The notes under the pieces: generated by a model
Databases searched by the model: none
Told to the model about the DNA's origin: nothing
The model's input: only the letters and a program-made list of their open reading frames with translations
NCBI GenBank assembly: GCA_002633005.1
Contig: NMRA01000166.1
Coordinates: 619,595 to 683,594, forward strand
Reading direction: 5' to 3'
Source of the DNA: Phoronis australis
Taxonomy: Eukaryota; Phoronida; Phoronidae
Length of the DNA stretch: 64,000 bases
Part shown: positions 10,301 through 22,892 of the stretch, piece by piece
Position numbering within the stretch: the first letter of the stretch is position 1
How the letters are laid out: each line of letters starts with the position of its first letter
Position numbers and translations under genes: made by a program

Positions 10301-13300
10301 GCCAATTATCCTATTAAAATGCGTTGAGTGTACTCAATCGCCTATATTAAGCTACGGCTATGCTGCGCAAGGAGAGTGTACTCGCCCCAGGACATTGTTT
10401 TTCATTCAGAAATTGTGAAAGCCCCATATGCTGTTTATATATGTGAGCATAGTTTCCTGTACATTTTTCTGATTTACAACACATGGCTGTGGTGAGTTGT
10501 TACCGAGATATTTGAAAGTTTACGTGAGTTTTATCTTGGCTGGTGCCAAACGTGGGAAGATGACTGTTGACCAGTTTCTTGAAGAAGTGTTCATGGACTC
10601 AGATATTGAAAACGAGCTAGAATGGCACCCGAAAGTGACAGTGACAGTGACGAGGAAACTAACACAACAGTCACAAGTAATGCAGATTCTATCGATTCGT
10701 ATCTCAGTGCAATTGTGGAGGAGTTACTGGTCCCTGAAGCTGAACGTGGAGGGGCCTACGATGATGCTTGGCTCGTGCCCTTCACGCATAATACAGGGCC
10801 TCAGAAACAGGATGGAACTCATTCAGAACTAGATATTTTTGTGACTTTTTCCCAGAATAGCTTTGTGTCCTCACCCGAGTTTCACTTTTTTGCACACCAA
10901 GGTGAACTTCAAAACAGACTTTAGCAAGCAACTGCACCAGTCACAAATTTGTAACCGTGCAAAGTTGAGGTATGTTATATACTGTACGTTCTTGATTGTA
11001 GATGTGATGTTACAGACAATAAATCTGCTTTATTAAACATTCATGTCTCATGAATTCCTTTTTAAAAATGCTTTTTATGGTTTTTGAGTGTCAGCTATAA
11101 TGTTCTCATGTGCTAAAACAGATAAAAACAAAGGGTGTCCAGTTTGAAAGTTTATAGAATTATTTACACCAAGGCTATGGTAAAGATATGCATACAGCGA
11201 AAATCTTCATTAAATTCTGAACAACTTTCGTGCAGACTACTTTTATGTGAAGTTGACATTACCCCTCCAAATTTCCAATTTAAAAATGTTGGGTCATTAA
11301 TCTGAGTGACCTTCATAACAACCCAGTACACAGCAGCAGTGGTGACCTACTTAGCTCAGCACACAGGGAAAGTTGTCTGAATAGAGGCTTAGCTAGATAA
11401 GGCTGGTGCAATTGCTTAAGAAGAATCACTCGAGGTCATTCAAAAGGAGGATGGCTCATACACACGCTCCGCCGAGGAAACACTCGAAGTCATGATAGGT
11501 AAGCACTATCTTGATAGTGTAAACCTGTCTAATCAATGTTCTGACGTGACGAACTCCGAGGAGTGTGAACCATTAGCTTACGCTGATGTTGAAAACATAG
11601 CCACACCTCATCTCGTGGAGTTAGCTCTAAAGTCTTTTAAACCATGGAAGTCCCCAGGACTAGACATGATATATCCTATAATGTTGCAAGAGGCTGGGAT
11701 ACCACTACTCACAGCAACTTACAAAGCCAGTCTTAGACTAAGTTATATCCCCAAGACTTGGACTGAAGCTAGGGTAGTCTTCATTCCTAAACAAGGGAAG
11801 AACTCGTACCTTTTGGCTGAATCATTTAGGTCTATAACCTGAACATCCTTTCTTCTCAAAGGACTGAAAAGGCTCATTCTGTGGCATCTTGATAAACAAG
11901 GAATACAGAACAAACTTCAGAACAATCAGTATGCTTATAGGCCTGGCTTCTCTACGGAGACCGCTCTACATCATCTGGTTGCTAGACTGGAAAGGGCTGT
12001 ATTTAATAAACAATTTGCCCTCTGTGCCTTCATTGATCTTGTTGGTGCTTTCAGCAATATTAAGCGTGATGCGATCCGAATTGCACTGAACCACTTTAAA
12101 GTGAATAGATGTCTTACCAAGTGGATCATTAACATGCTTGCAAGTCAATCTGTGACTGCTTGTCTAGATGATGTGACAGTAATGGTTCACATCACCAGAG
12201 GAACGCCTCAGGGTGGCACCGCCTCACCCACCCTCTTTAACATGGTTATAGATGGTTTGCTTCGACAATTATCTACTGACATGGGTCCAAGCTTGTATGT
12301 TCAAGCCTCTGCAGATGATATTGTTCTCAGTGTGTCTAGCATCGATCCTGACACATGTCACTATCTTGCTTAAAGAGCACTGAATACAACAGCCACATGG
12401 GCTAAGTCAGTCGGCTTAGAAATTAGTGGTATCAAAACAAATGTGATTATGTTCACTTGGAAGCTTAAATGGTCAATGCGGCCTTTAACGCTGAATAGTA
12501 AACATCTTGGATCTTGTAGACAAGGTGACTTACCTAGGTGTCATTTTACACCATCGTCTTTCCTGGACCCCTCATATTACAGAAAAAATCTCAAAAGCCA
12601 AATCTGCATTGGTGAGATGCAGTCGTGGGTAAAACTTGGGGAATGTCTCCCAAGAATATGATTTATACTGCTGTTACCCGAACTATAATGTCCTATTGTG
12701 CGTCGATATGGGCAACAGTATTAAAACAGATTACAATTATCAATAAACTTAGGCAGCTGCAACGTCTAGCTTGTCTGTGCATAACCTCTGCTTTACCAGG
12801 ATTGCCTTCTGCAGCCCTAGAAATGCTAATCGGTCTACCACCACTGTACATATACCTTGAGGGTGAAGCTGCATGTGCTGCACTTCGTCTCGGATATAAT
12901 GGTCAGTGGGTGAAAACTAACATCCCTGACTCCGTTGCACACAGAAGCCACAGGAATGTTTGCAATAAGCTAATGGCCAAGACTGGGCAACTATGGAACA
13001 TGCCTTGTGATGTCCAGGTCACAGCTTTAAATCATACAAACAATTTCTTCATCGAAATTGGCGATGGATGGCCTACCGCAGAACACAAGAATGAGGTGGT
13101 TTGTTATACGGACGGCTCTAAACTGGAAAATGGCCAGGCAGGTGCTGGGGTCTGCTTTCCAAGCCTTCCTGTTGCAGATGCAGAAAACTGGGTATCGTTA
13201 GGCAATCTTGCCACGGTGTTTCAGGCTGAGATCACTGCAATTAACAGAGCTGCTCAACTGGCACAACAACATAACACTGAGCTTGGCAATCAGCCAATTA

Positions 13301-16300
13301 CCATGTTTTCAGATAGCCAGGCAGCAATAAAAGCCCTAAAGAAACTAAGGGTCAACTCTTGTTGTGTTAATGCTTGTATTAATGAGCTTAACAAGCTTGC
13401 AATTGAAAGAACCGTCAATATACGCTGGGTCAGGGCCCATGTGGGAATTGATGGCAATGAGAATGCAGACTCGCAAAGATAGGAGCAAGCGTTGCACATT
13501 TTGTGCCTGAACCTGCTATCCCAGTATCTTACGGATGTTGCAGGATGAGTATACGCAACTGGGTACATACCCAGTCAGCAGCCCAGTGGGCATCACTTAA
13601 CTCCTGCAGAGCGACCAAGGAGAATTTTCCCAATGTGATCGAACCAAAAGGTTCAAAAGCCTTCTGAGATTGGGTATAAGACTCGTCATTCAAATTTTGA
13701 CGGGTCACTGCAACCTAGCCCGTCACAGACACATTACTGGACATATGGGGAGCCCTGTGTGTCGCGAGTGTGGTACTGACGTAGAATCACCTGGTAGAGT
13801 CTTGTCCAGCTTTTTATAGGCTAAGGAGCAACCTCCTGGATGGCACTGTTAAATGCCTACAACATATAGTGCATGGCAACAAATGGAAACGTCTGTGCTT
13901 CACGAGGAACCATAATTGGGCTCTCGTGCTTTTGCTCAGGTGTTTTGTGCAATGGGCCCAACCATGAGGCCTGCGCATGTCTGATGCACCTCAAATGACA
14001 TCAGACCACTTGCACTGTTTTTTATAAGGGTTAAGAGAGTGATACTACAGTCAAGCAACCTAATATTGGACATTTTGGCACATTTGCATTATATTTAATT
14101 GGAAATGCTACGTGTTGCTGTAAATTCTTTACTGAAACAAAGACTTACCCTTACGGAATTGTTCTATTATTATATCTGGTCGATCTTTAAAAAAGCACAA
14201 CTAGCAAACCTTCAGAGAACCTAAATATTGAACACCATGTTTCTGCATACGCCACACCGCGGAAAACTGATAAACCAAGTAATGGCCACGGGCACCTTGT
14301 CACCAAATTGCATCTTGTGTGTTTTTATATATTTGCTGCTGGAACACAGCTCTGTTCACAACAAAATTATTCATAAAATGTAATCTGGTGACAGCACCAT
14401 GTTGTTTCGATGAATCGGTGCAGACAACTAAAGCACGTGCATTGTCATTGCAGTTTGTAGTGTCTGCCTTGTTGATATGACACGCGCACATGTGCAGCCA
14501 GGGTTTGACTTGAGTTTAAAAACAAATGAAAAAATGAAATGGTGGAGTATTGTCAGTTCATTGAGATGATTTCATTGTGAAAACTTTTATAAACATTTCA
14601 GGCCGACTTGGGGTCTCAATTGCACCCTCCCTTGGTGAAATCAAAAGGATGCAACGCTATAAAAAACGAGACATTGAATGCACTGCATCGGAAGAAAAAT
14701 CAATGTCCTTTATTTCTCAGATAATGCTTCGGAAAAATTGGGCAGCATTCTACCATTATTTTGCTGCTGAAGTTGTGGAGTGATCTTATGCGTCGGCTTT
14801 CGGTGGCATGAAATATAGCGTCACCTATTGGCCAGTTTCTTGTTTTGCCAATTTTGCAATCAACTATTCTTCTTCCACGAGGTTGCGCACATGTCACAAC
14901 AAATTATTGGAACTGGTTTCATTTCATTACAAGTTCTTCGTATTTTGATATCCCAAAACTGAATTTCAGAACAAACTGTTCTGCTATGGGTTGGAAGGGC
15001 ATCACACAGTGGTACCAAGCTGTATTTTGACGATAGTCTTCATGCAGCTAGCTGCCTGGCTAGCCAATGTCCAACCACAGGCACCTTTATCAACCACTCA
15101 ACATTATACTAAAATAAAGAGAAAGCTGAACAACTGCTATCCGGTATGGTCAGCCACCAGGCTTTTCTGGAATAACTCGAATCATGTCATTGTGGGAGTA
15201 AAGTACTCACATACTTTCTAAGTGCTTATCTGCAATTGCCACATTTACTACTTATGTTTGTTGATATTGGCACCAATAAATACCATCCATTCGGGGACAT
15301 CCTTGTGTGTTTGTATACTATATCATTGACCAGTATCTATTCATAGTGAAACCCTACATGATAGACTGCTGTTCAGACTTCATTCATGTGAGATTTGGAT
15401 CAGATCACCGGATCTTTCAATTTTGTTGTTGTTTTGCTCTCAAAACCCACACGTATTTCTGTTCACTATACATATTGTTGTTAGAGTTAATAAACTTGTG
15501 TGTCAGTAGAAACCCAACCACTATGTTCATTTTTATGCTGCTCTCCATCAACCTGCTGCTGCTACCTTGCTATCCAACTTATCTATATATCGTTCAATCA
15601 TTAATCGAGTAATCAACTATACGACCTATCACACTTGATTTCACGCCGCCCGGGTAACTCTGCGCATCACCACGTCATGAAACCCCAGCTCAACATTTCA
15701 TGTGGTAATAAAAACAATATATTTTCTTACTGGTCGAGAAAGCATAGGACTTGGAGCTACTAGGACTAGGAGCTACTAGGACTAGGAGCTACTAGGACTA
15801 GGAGCTACTAGGACTAGCATCTACTGAGAATTGAACTGGAAGAAATATGTCAATTGTGAAACGGCAGTCTCCTCCTGCCACTTTGGAATTTGTAACGATA
15901 TGCTACAGTTGCAATTCTGTCTATTTGACCAATTCAACTATTGATTGAGGGTATCCTGAAAACTAGGAAACCCAATAAAACAAAATTTACATGCCGATAA
16001 ACAAATTGTTTGCTGCTCTACTGAGTTGTGTGTTTTTTTCATTTCAGCAATGTCCTCTTCTACTCAGAGTATTTTGTAATACAGGCAGACATCACTCCAT
16101 GAGCGAGTTCGCAAGGGGAAACACTCCTTCAAATGAATTGCAGATCTACACCTGGTAATAATTTTTTTACCGTGGAATTTTGGTAAAATTTACTTTGCAA
16201 TAAAACTCGCATATGTCTGATCCAACCAAACAGATAATATTTTATCCAATAAACTGAAATCCGGCTTATTTGGTGAACTAGAACAACTGTAGTTTGGATC

Positions 16301-18306
16301 GTTGTCTGAGTTCAGCGAAAATCTGACTTATGAATGTCCAACTTAAGCATGTCATACTTGTGTGAGGTTTAATGAATTCACACTCTGGTCTTTTGATGAG
16401 CAAAACCAGCATGATCTTGGATATGGAATATTCCATTTAGTTGAAGGATTTCTATGTGCAGATTAGATGCTAAGCTAATCAGATTTCTTTCAAATTGTTT
16501 TCCTTGAATTATAACAGCAGTAGTATGTGATAAAAGTTTTTGAATACCATGTGGAGAAAGGATTATTAATATAATGTGAAAAGAGATAGTATGCAATGTC
16601 CATGAAAATTATGCAATAAATTACGAAATGAAGAACAGACAAAAACACCCAAGTCTTATGTTATGGTGTCAATTATGGAATTTAATGAAAATAGAACATA
16701 ATGCTATGTGTGGTAGGAAAGTAGGAGTGCCGGGTGTTTTCACACTGTCTCTTTTGGTTTCTTTCTAGTGAAGGTAAAGAGTCAAAAATCTGAAATACGT
16801 ATTGTGAGAGAAAGTTATTATCACCAAGACTTGTGTTTCTGTCTGTTTCCCACATGTCTCCATATTTGTGTATGTGATTGTCAGGAAAATTATTTTGATG
16901 TATGAGTTAATAAGTCTCAGTTCCTGCTCATAATGTCTGCTATATATCGGGAAAAAGTACAATGAACGCATTCACATTGTTTCCAGCCATCTTTATTACT
17001 ACCCACAATTCTCTAATAATCCCATAATTCATAGCATACAAGGTATAGGGGAGCAAACAACTACACCACACATGAATACAGGTTTGTGGAAAAGGGATGT
17101 TATGCAACAGTGACACAGTGGACTAATTGAGTTTTCTTTGAAGAGTTCTCTAATTTATGTAGTTTTTGTGGAAATAATTTGAAAAATTAAAGGGGAATGC
17201 AATGGTTTTTGATTTGATGAATAATGTGAGAAATAGTAAAAAACTTAAATGATTTTGGATGTGGCTTATCTATGAGAGTACATTTCCTTCAATTGAAATG
17301 CGCTCCTTGATTTTAATGCTATGGTAAAAATTGTTCAATTTTGGACAAAAATAACTGGCTGCTAAAATTGTCATATATCTATCTATAGCGGCTTACCACA
17401 TTATTGCATATGTTCAAAAATTTACCACATATTGTTTGGTAATGGCTATACCATACAAGCCATGCTGAAACAAAGTAAACTTTTCTGAAAGGTTACCTTC
17501 ATTGAAAAATTTTACAAATTCAAATTTCACCTGTCTGCCGTATTGCGTCCCAAACTGAAGAATTTTTACGGTACATCAAAACATGAGCTCCTGTAAATTT
17601 ATAATTAGGTTAATTTACAGATCATTTATCAGGGTTCTGTTTGCACAAGAATCCAAACATGGCTCAAATTGCGTGTGATGTTTTCATGGCCTAATTATGA
17701 TTTATTATAATTCACAGAAACTTCTTGCTTTATGCTATTTTCACTTGCTTAATAAGAAAACCTGGCTTTGTCATCATTACAGCACAAGAATAGAAAATAA
17801 ATACTTCTCAGTGCTGGACACTTAGCTTGACGCCATGTTGCATTTGGCGACTTGGTAAAAATACATGTACTAGCAGTTTGTCATTTCTTTAGAGTTAATG
17901 TAACAAAGCATTGTGTTTAACCATATGTTATCATGGATATTTTTAGATTCTTGATTGTATAATTACACAATTCAAATGGCCCTGACCTCTTTTGATTCCA
18001 AAAACTGCATATTCTTCCAGGTTGGATGCGTCTTTGAAGGAACTAACAAGTCTTATTAAAGAGGTCAACCCAGACTCCAGGCGAAAGGGAACATTCTTCG
18101 ATTTTGGAATTGTTTACCCTGACCCTCGCGCACCTGTTTACAGACTGAGAGAAATCGGGTCAACCTGTGCCGGCCGCAAGGGCGCCGATGACTCTGTGAC
18201 ATTGGCTGGCAAGAAGTTTGTCATTGGTGATTATCTAGATGTGGCCATCTCACCAGCAAGGGGAGGGGCTGGTCCACCTTTGGGAAGGCGTCTGAGGCCT
18301 TATTGA
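7371..18306 (+). CDS. SAP18: Histone deacetylase complex subunit SAP18, complete in three exons
   Basis: SAP18 joins the Sin3-HDAC corepressor and, with RNPS1 and acinus or pinin, the ASAP/PSAP splicing complexes; it has a ubiquitin-like fold. Exons are 7371-7439 (ends KPVDREK, donor GTGGGT), 16048-16154 (acceptor TTTCATTTCAG, begins CPLLLRVF, ends LQIYTW, donor GTAATA) and 18021-18306 (begins LDASLKELTSL, contains REIGSTCAGRKG and IGDYLDVAIS, ends LRPY-stop). Phases agree (0, then 2), and the total is 462 bp, or 153 residues, the same length as human SAP18 as I recall it. I chose the ATG at 7371 because it gives the family-length N-terminus; an in-frame ATG at 7332 would add 13 residues. Identification rests on motif order across all exons. 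The first intron, 8.6 kb, is full of transposon debris. Confidence 0.95.
9021..9041. promoter_or_regulatory. Perfect 10 bp-arm palindrome in a CpG-rich patch
   Basis: AGCGTTCCAA-A-TTGGAACGCT is a perfect inverted repeat around one base. It sits in a short CpG-rich segment (about 8990-9110) inside SAP18 intron 1, just before an ATG in good context at 9076. It could be a dimeric factor site at an internal promoter. That is inference only; the factor is not recognised. Confidence 0.3.
9076..9109 (+). CDS. Candidate first coding exon inside SAP18 intron 1
   Basis: AAGATGGCGGACGAC is a typical animal start context. It opens 34 bases (MADDLWRLTTR plus one base) that end at AGAG|GTAATC. It ends in phase 1, so it cannot splice in frame to SAP18 exon 2, which is entered in phase 0. 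No downstream partner was identified. It may be the first exon of a nested gene or a chance match. Confidence 0.22.
9696..10230. mobile_element. Long inverted-repeat (foldback) element in SAP18 intron 1
   Basis: The left arm (about 9696-9925) and right arm (about 10050-10230) are reverse complements with indels. Matching blocks include GACAGTGACCAC / GTGGTCACTGTC, GGTGTAGCTCCTA / TAGGAGCTACACC, GACTAAAACATC / GATGTTTTAGTC and AATTCCTCCCAACT / AGTTGGGAGGAATT. The loop is about 125 bp with no coding sequence. It looks like a non-autonomous foldback DNA transposon; a target duplication could not be assigned. Confidence 0.65.
10560..10925 (+). pseudogene. PiggyBac-like transposase N-terminal remnant
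   Basis: The first frame reads MTVDQFLEEVFMDSDIENE; a shifted frame continues with an acidic PESDSDSDEE stretch, then a hydrophilic segment with DDAWLVPF and GPQ ... SELDIF. The order acidic N-terminus, W-x-x-F, GP, then L-D-I/Y-F is characteristic of the region before the catalytic core of piggyBac-family (PGBD4-like) transposases. The core with its catalytic aspartates is absent. The frame change near 10622 and the truncation mark it as dead. Identification is from the motif pattern only. Confidence 0.4.
11492..13965 (+). pseudogene. Decayed non-LTR retrotransposon (reverse transcriptase plus RNase H)
   Basis: Joined in order across several frames are an RT finger region (FKPWKSPGLDMIYP, 11637 on), a palm start (YAYRPGFSTETALHHL, about 11930), the GTPQGG box (about 12205), a variant catalytic box SADD in place of YADD (about 12310), the thumb, and an RNase H domain in one open frame at 12625-13482. 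The RNase H acidic residues are all present: YTDGS, QAEITAI, SDSQAA and NENAD. A further stretch to about 13800 reads ILTGHCNLARH and CRECG, the usual C-terminal zinc-binding tail. RT followed by RNase H points to the I/LOA/R1 side of the LINE tree. There are at least four frame breaks and no endonuclease upstream. It lies in SAP18 intron 1 on the same strand. Confidence 0.85.
14732..14990 (+). repeat. Dispersed repeat (partner at 62765-63010)
   Basis: Shared blocks in the same order and orientation include GGAAAAATTGG, TATTTTGCTGC, TCGGCTTTCGGTG, TCTTCCACGAG, ACATGTCA and AGTATTTTGATA-like stretches, over about 250 bp. The two copies are clearly homologous but diverged. No protein is recognised. 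Confidence 0.6.
15746..15818 (+). repeat. 16 bp tandem repeat
   Basis: About 4.5 copies of GGAGCTACTAGGACTA, nearly identical except at the two ends. It lies in SAP18 intron 1, about 230 bp before exon 2. Confidence 0.9.
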
Positions 18307-18659
18307 TCTGTGAATACTGAAATCTATGAACGTTTTAGAGGCAAATGACACTGAAGTCTTAGGACATTTTATCACCCTTCATAGCAAATGATGTGTTGGA
18401 CTTACTGTATGTAGGATTTCATGTTAATATAGTTGACCAAGTCAGTTTTTAAAGATTTTAAAGCAGTTATAAACCCACCATTGGTCATTATTAGACCACT
18501 TTCTGTCATCAAAGTGGCCTTAACTTGTTCTTTAAAAAAACAATTGTAGGCGGTCTGATAGACGTACCAGAGGTGCACAGGCTTCGTATGTGGGCCCCTT
18601 GCAATGATCACCTGGAACCATTTTTGTTTTTTATTAATATATAGTTAAAACAGAGCTGA
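18307..18659. other. SAP18 3' flank
   Basis: This probably contains the SAP18 3' UTR. I see no canonical AATAAA close to the stop codon, and no other gene. Confidence 0.4.
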
Positions 18660-18775
18660 GGAGCTAGAGACCTGACTCAAGGGTTTAGCAGTGTGACCCA
18701 TTGGGACTCGAACCCATGACCTCCAGTAAAGAAAGCGGTCACCTATCACACTAGGCCACACTGCTTCTTCCTTGT
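18660..18775 (-). repeat. tRNA-derived SINE
   Basis: On the minus strand a box A-like TGGCCTAGTGTGATAGG and a box B GGTTCGAGTCC are spaced as in a tRNA. The ends GCAGTGT and ACACTGC can pair as an acceptor stem. About six extra bases sit between the T arm and the 3' acceptor strand, so it does not fold as a normal tRNA. The tRNA-like head is followed by an unrelated tail (about 18660-18695 on the plus strand), as expected of a SINE with RNA polymerase III promoter boxes. Confidence 0.65.
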
Positions 18776-21383
18776 TCCTTACTCAGATGAATGATTTCAT
18801 GTGTAGGGAAGCACTGAGAGTTCAGTGGTGGTCACCAACTATGTAAAATTTAAAATAGCATAATGTCAGTTATTCCCTAGACCAGGAGTCAGTGCAAGTC
18901 TGAATAACAATCTACTTATTTTTAAATTTAAATCGTTAAGTGCTCTAAATCAAGTGTTAATTTCTTAGAGAAGGTGGCTTTTATTCTCTGCCTTGGTAAC
19001 CAAGCTATTTCTTTTAATTTGTAACTGTAAGGGCCAACAGTCTTTCCTAGTGAGGGTTAGCACTGGGGAAATACCGTGTAACAGAAGGAAGCAATATGAG
19101 ATATTTTGATTGGTTGGAACATCACATTTGGACATTGGTTGTTGTTAAGAAATGCCTTTGTGGCATGCTGCTGACTAAGATGGAGCAAAATCGATGCATT
19201 CCACAAAAATTCACATCTGGTGACTTACTCAAGATAACAAGTTCAAATATAACAAACAATGACTACTTCTCTGGCTTATTCCAAGACCATATCTTTGAAA
19301 CATCCAAAGGGAGGCAAATGCACTAATGCAATGCCCGCAGGTAGATATTTTGATGTGTCCTCATGGCAATGCCACTCTTCTCCAGAGGTACCGCTGTGTA
19401 TCTGCAGGGGGGGGAGTAAAAGTTAGGACTTGTGTTAAAGCCATCGTTTTGAAGATTAAGTGCAAAAGCACAGATGTAGTAGGTAGTAAGTAAACCTTTG
19501 TCTTGCTATATCAAGTTTATGGTGAATTCTGTGGTTTGATCTGTCTCTTACTTTTATGCACCTACATACCTTGTGCCGTCATCCCCAGTGTCCTCTGCGG
19601 TATCTCCAAAACCAGCTACCGGTGTGCCCCCTGTTATTTTCTTTATGTTTGCCTCCATGAAGCCTACCAATTTTCATGAAATTTGGCAAATAGGTATCTG
19701 TCAGGGAGAGACGGCGCTGTCTTGTTATGGGAGGGATTCCATATATTCTGTGCCACTAAGTGGCCGTCTACTTATTTGGAGTCTGGATTAGTTCTAGACC
19801 AGTTGCAAGAGTAAGTAGTTTAAATCGAAAACTGGTTTCCATTTTTGTGATGAAATACGGGTCCATAGCTGCCTAAAATTTGGCACCCTTTCAAAACCAA
19901 CTTAAAGGGTTGCTATGCAGACGTGGCAGTTAGTGAAGTTGGAAATATAGCCGCCTAATACGTGAGGAACACTGAAAAAGTAGCCTACCTTCACCAACAA
20001 AAAGAAAAACACTCTGAATCGAGCTGTCTGTGATCTTCTCTCCGAAAGGAAACTGTATGTGCTACCTAGGCCTACTTCTTATTGAACACCTGTAAGACTT
20101 GGTTTAGCAAGTAGGGTAATCTAGGTTAATAATAAAAAAAGATCGCGCTTCGGTATGATTTGCCCGGATTTCCCCTGGGAAATGTTAGGAAATAACAAAA
20201 CTTGCTGTTCGCGAAGATGTCACTGACCTCCCTGATGCGCACTAGTTATATTCTAAAAAGTTTGTGGAGACTAAATATAACAACAACATTTGTAAAAAGA
20301 AACAAGCCCGGGTGTTCAGTCCAGAGGGTGTCCGGTCTTAATTAAACTCGCACAAGAAGGTTAACTTATTTCTTTAAAGTTTGTTTTGATGGTAAATAAT
20401 ACTGTAGTTCACTGCAATTTGCCCTATGCAGTTTTGGACAAAGGTGCACGAGTATTAAGGGTATAGAGCTAACGTACAAGTACCGGCACAGTGCCAGACC
20501 TGCGTTAAACTTTGGTGAAAGGCTGACAATGTATTTCGAAAAAAAATGAGATGGTTTGTAAAGCGCTGCTTTTGTGGAGCGTATTTATATTAGTTAATAG
20601 GAATTTTAATTCAATAAGATAATTTTGCGAATGCAAAACTATATTTTTCCAGAGGCCCCTCTCTGGCAAGGGGTAATGGAGACAACTGTCGCTCTATTTT
20701 TTCGTTTTTTGCTCGAAATGGCATGTCACTTGAGGAAAATTTTATGACCTGACAGATAGATTGCTGCGCATTTCCTGTTTTCGAAATTATTGATCTTTTC
20801 ATGTTTAGGAGCCCCGCCCTTGAAAAGGGGCCATTGTTGACATTCAAGTGGCCACCCTTTTGGGTTCTTATTGACAAATTCTTAAGGGGCCGCTCACGGA
20901 GAGTGGGCCCAATGTTGGAATCGATTATGCATACCTCTATTTTCGTGTTTTTGTGCAATCGTTCAACCGGCTGTCATGTTGAGGAAGGTAACTTCTTGAA
21001 GGGTCACACGTTGATGGAATGAACTGCCACTCTTTTACAAGCTTATTGATGCCTTTCATCTCAGACCCGTAGCAAGCATTGCGCAGGGAGTGGTTCGAAT
21101 TTATCTGGTTGTATTTTGCATGTTACTTACATCGCTGGAAATGGGCACAGCACACTATTGTGAAGGTCCACTACTCCGAAGGTTCGCTACTCCGAAAATA
21201 TCTAAATTTTCGAACCCAGGTTTAATATACTTTTGCATGCAAAATGTAAACGATACTTCGGTTATTAGATGCTCTGAGTGGTGTACCCATACCAAAAACA
21301 ACGTCCGCATACTATTGATTTCATGCGCATACAAAATTGCCTGCATGTCTTACCAATACGGAAAACTAAGTACGTTCTTGCAT
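18776..21383. other. Gene-free stretch
   Basis: No exon, domain or defined repeat was recognised. A few short direct repeats of GGGGCC-like character occur at 20640-20910. Reading frames of up to 115 codons occur on overlapping strands and have no features of real proteins. Confidence 0.45.
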
Positions 21384-22025
21384 TTTTAAAAGGCTACCAA
21401 ATCCAAGTTTGGCCTATTAACGAATAATAAAAATGACTTTCCCATCCAGTTCTCTAAAACAAAATAATACTCTGTAACCACTGACAACCCTCGAAAGTTT
21501 GCTGAAAAAATTGAACACTCCTCTCAAAGTTTGCTAAACGAGCGAGCGTAACCTACGTTTTTTGCGAATTACACGACAACTGTGGGAAAGGTCCACCCAC
21601 CAAGGACCATATTGTCCAAACTATGACAAGGGGTTTATGAATTTTCACGTGATTCCTTCATTAAAAAGAATTTTAAACCCTATTTTGATGACTTCAACGA
21701 ATCTTTGTCCTCTCTTGCTGTTGCATCATTGGCGTCAATCTTGAAAGATAAAGCAGCAATCAACTAAGAATTTGTACACACTATCTCGAATTGGACATTA
21801 TGGTCCTTGGTGGGTGGTTTTTTCCACAGATGCCGCGTAACTCGCTAAAAGCGTAGGTCACGCTTGCATCTTCATTAGAATTTGTAAGGAGTTATCTGAT
21901 TTTCCTCAAAACTTTACAGGGTTGTCTATCCGTTACAGAGCATTATTTCGTTTCAGAGAACTGGATGGGAAAGTCGGTTTAGTATCTGTTAATATGATAA
22001 AACCGGGTTTGGTATACTTTTAACT
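21384..22025. mobile_element. Long inverted-repeat (foldback) element, arms about 235 bp
   Basis: The left arm (about 21384-21622) and right arm (about 21790-22025) are reverse complements. Matching blocks include GACTTTCCCATCCAGTTCTC, AAATAATRCTCTGTAAC, GACAACCCT, GACCTACG-like, CTGTGG and CCACCCACCAAGGACCATA. The roughly 165 bp loop has no recognisable gene. The arms differ by scattered substitutions and small indels. It would form a very stable hairpin if transcribed. Confidence 0.75.
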
Positions 22026-22892
22026 TGGAAGATTGACACCAGAGATGCATCAGCAGGTGACAGAACGAGGATTGGTGGAAATGATCACAGGGTTTACTAT
22101 CCTTTAAACGAATACGAAGTACATGGGGATATTGATGAATTATTACCTCACTCTACGGAACTAGTGGAAACTAAATGTACTTAGAAGAAGGCATTTCTGT
22201 CCCTGCCAGTAGTCAAAGGGTATGCAATGGTTACTAAATGGACAAAAAACACTATTTCATTCATGTCAGTTCCGACTCATTAGCAGACAATCAGAGTAAT
22301 GAATTGTAGGTGTAGTGAAACTTCATAGTGGACTTTGCGAGAAAGGAACCGTCGGAATAGTGACACGTAACCTTGGAAATCTTTTGCATCAAGTTTGTTG
22401 CTCGCATGAAGTCTGCGAGGCTGTGCACCATTGTCACAGATGTACAAGGGAACACTTTCTTCTTTGACCAAAGAATCATTAGGTCTAGACCTGCTTTTCC
22501 CCAATACTGTGAACATGCCCGTTTCCTCAGTGCAAGAACATACGGTAGTAAGTGTCTGGTTTTTGATTGAGCAACGACAGAAGACTGCTTAGAGTGAACT
22601 TACCGTTGGCGTGTACTGGATTTAAAAGAATGAAAACGCGCACACGTGCATTCCAGTCCACCAATCCACCATGAAAGTGCACACTGGATGAACAACAATC
22701 ATTTGACGATCACCTTCAATTGGAAATTTGAAATGCCTGCACCTTACCCTACTATGCTACCAAGTATACCAAAATAGCAGATAACAATCATATTTTTTGC
22801 TGTTTTGTTTCTTGGTCGATTTTAAGACATTCACGCCATACTACTTTTTGAGAGCTAGTTCGCTATTTTAAAGCTTTTAAGTTAAAACCTCT
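22026..22892. other. Gene-free stretch
   Basis: Short overlapping frames only. No splice-bounded exon or domain was recognised. Confidence 0.4.

Noticed and set aside
18700-18775. Functional tRNA gene
   Set aside because: About six extra bases lie between the T arm and the acceptor strand, and no normal anticodon arm forms; a SINE head is the better reading.
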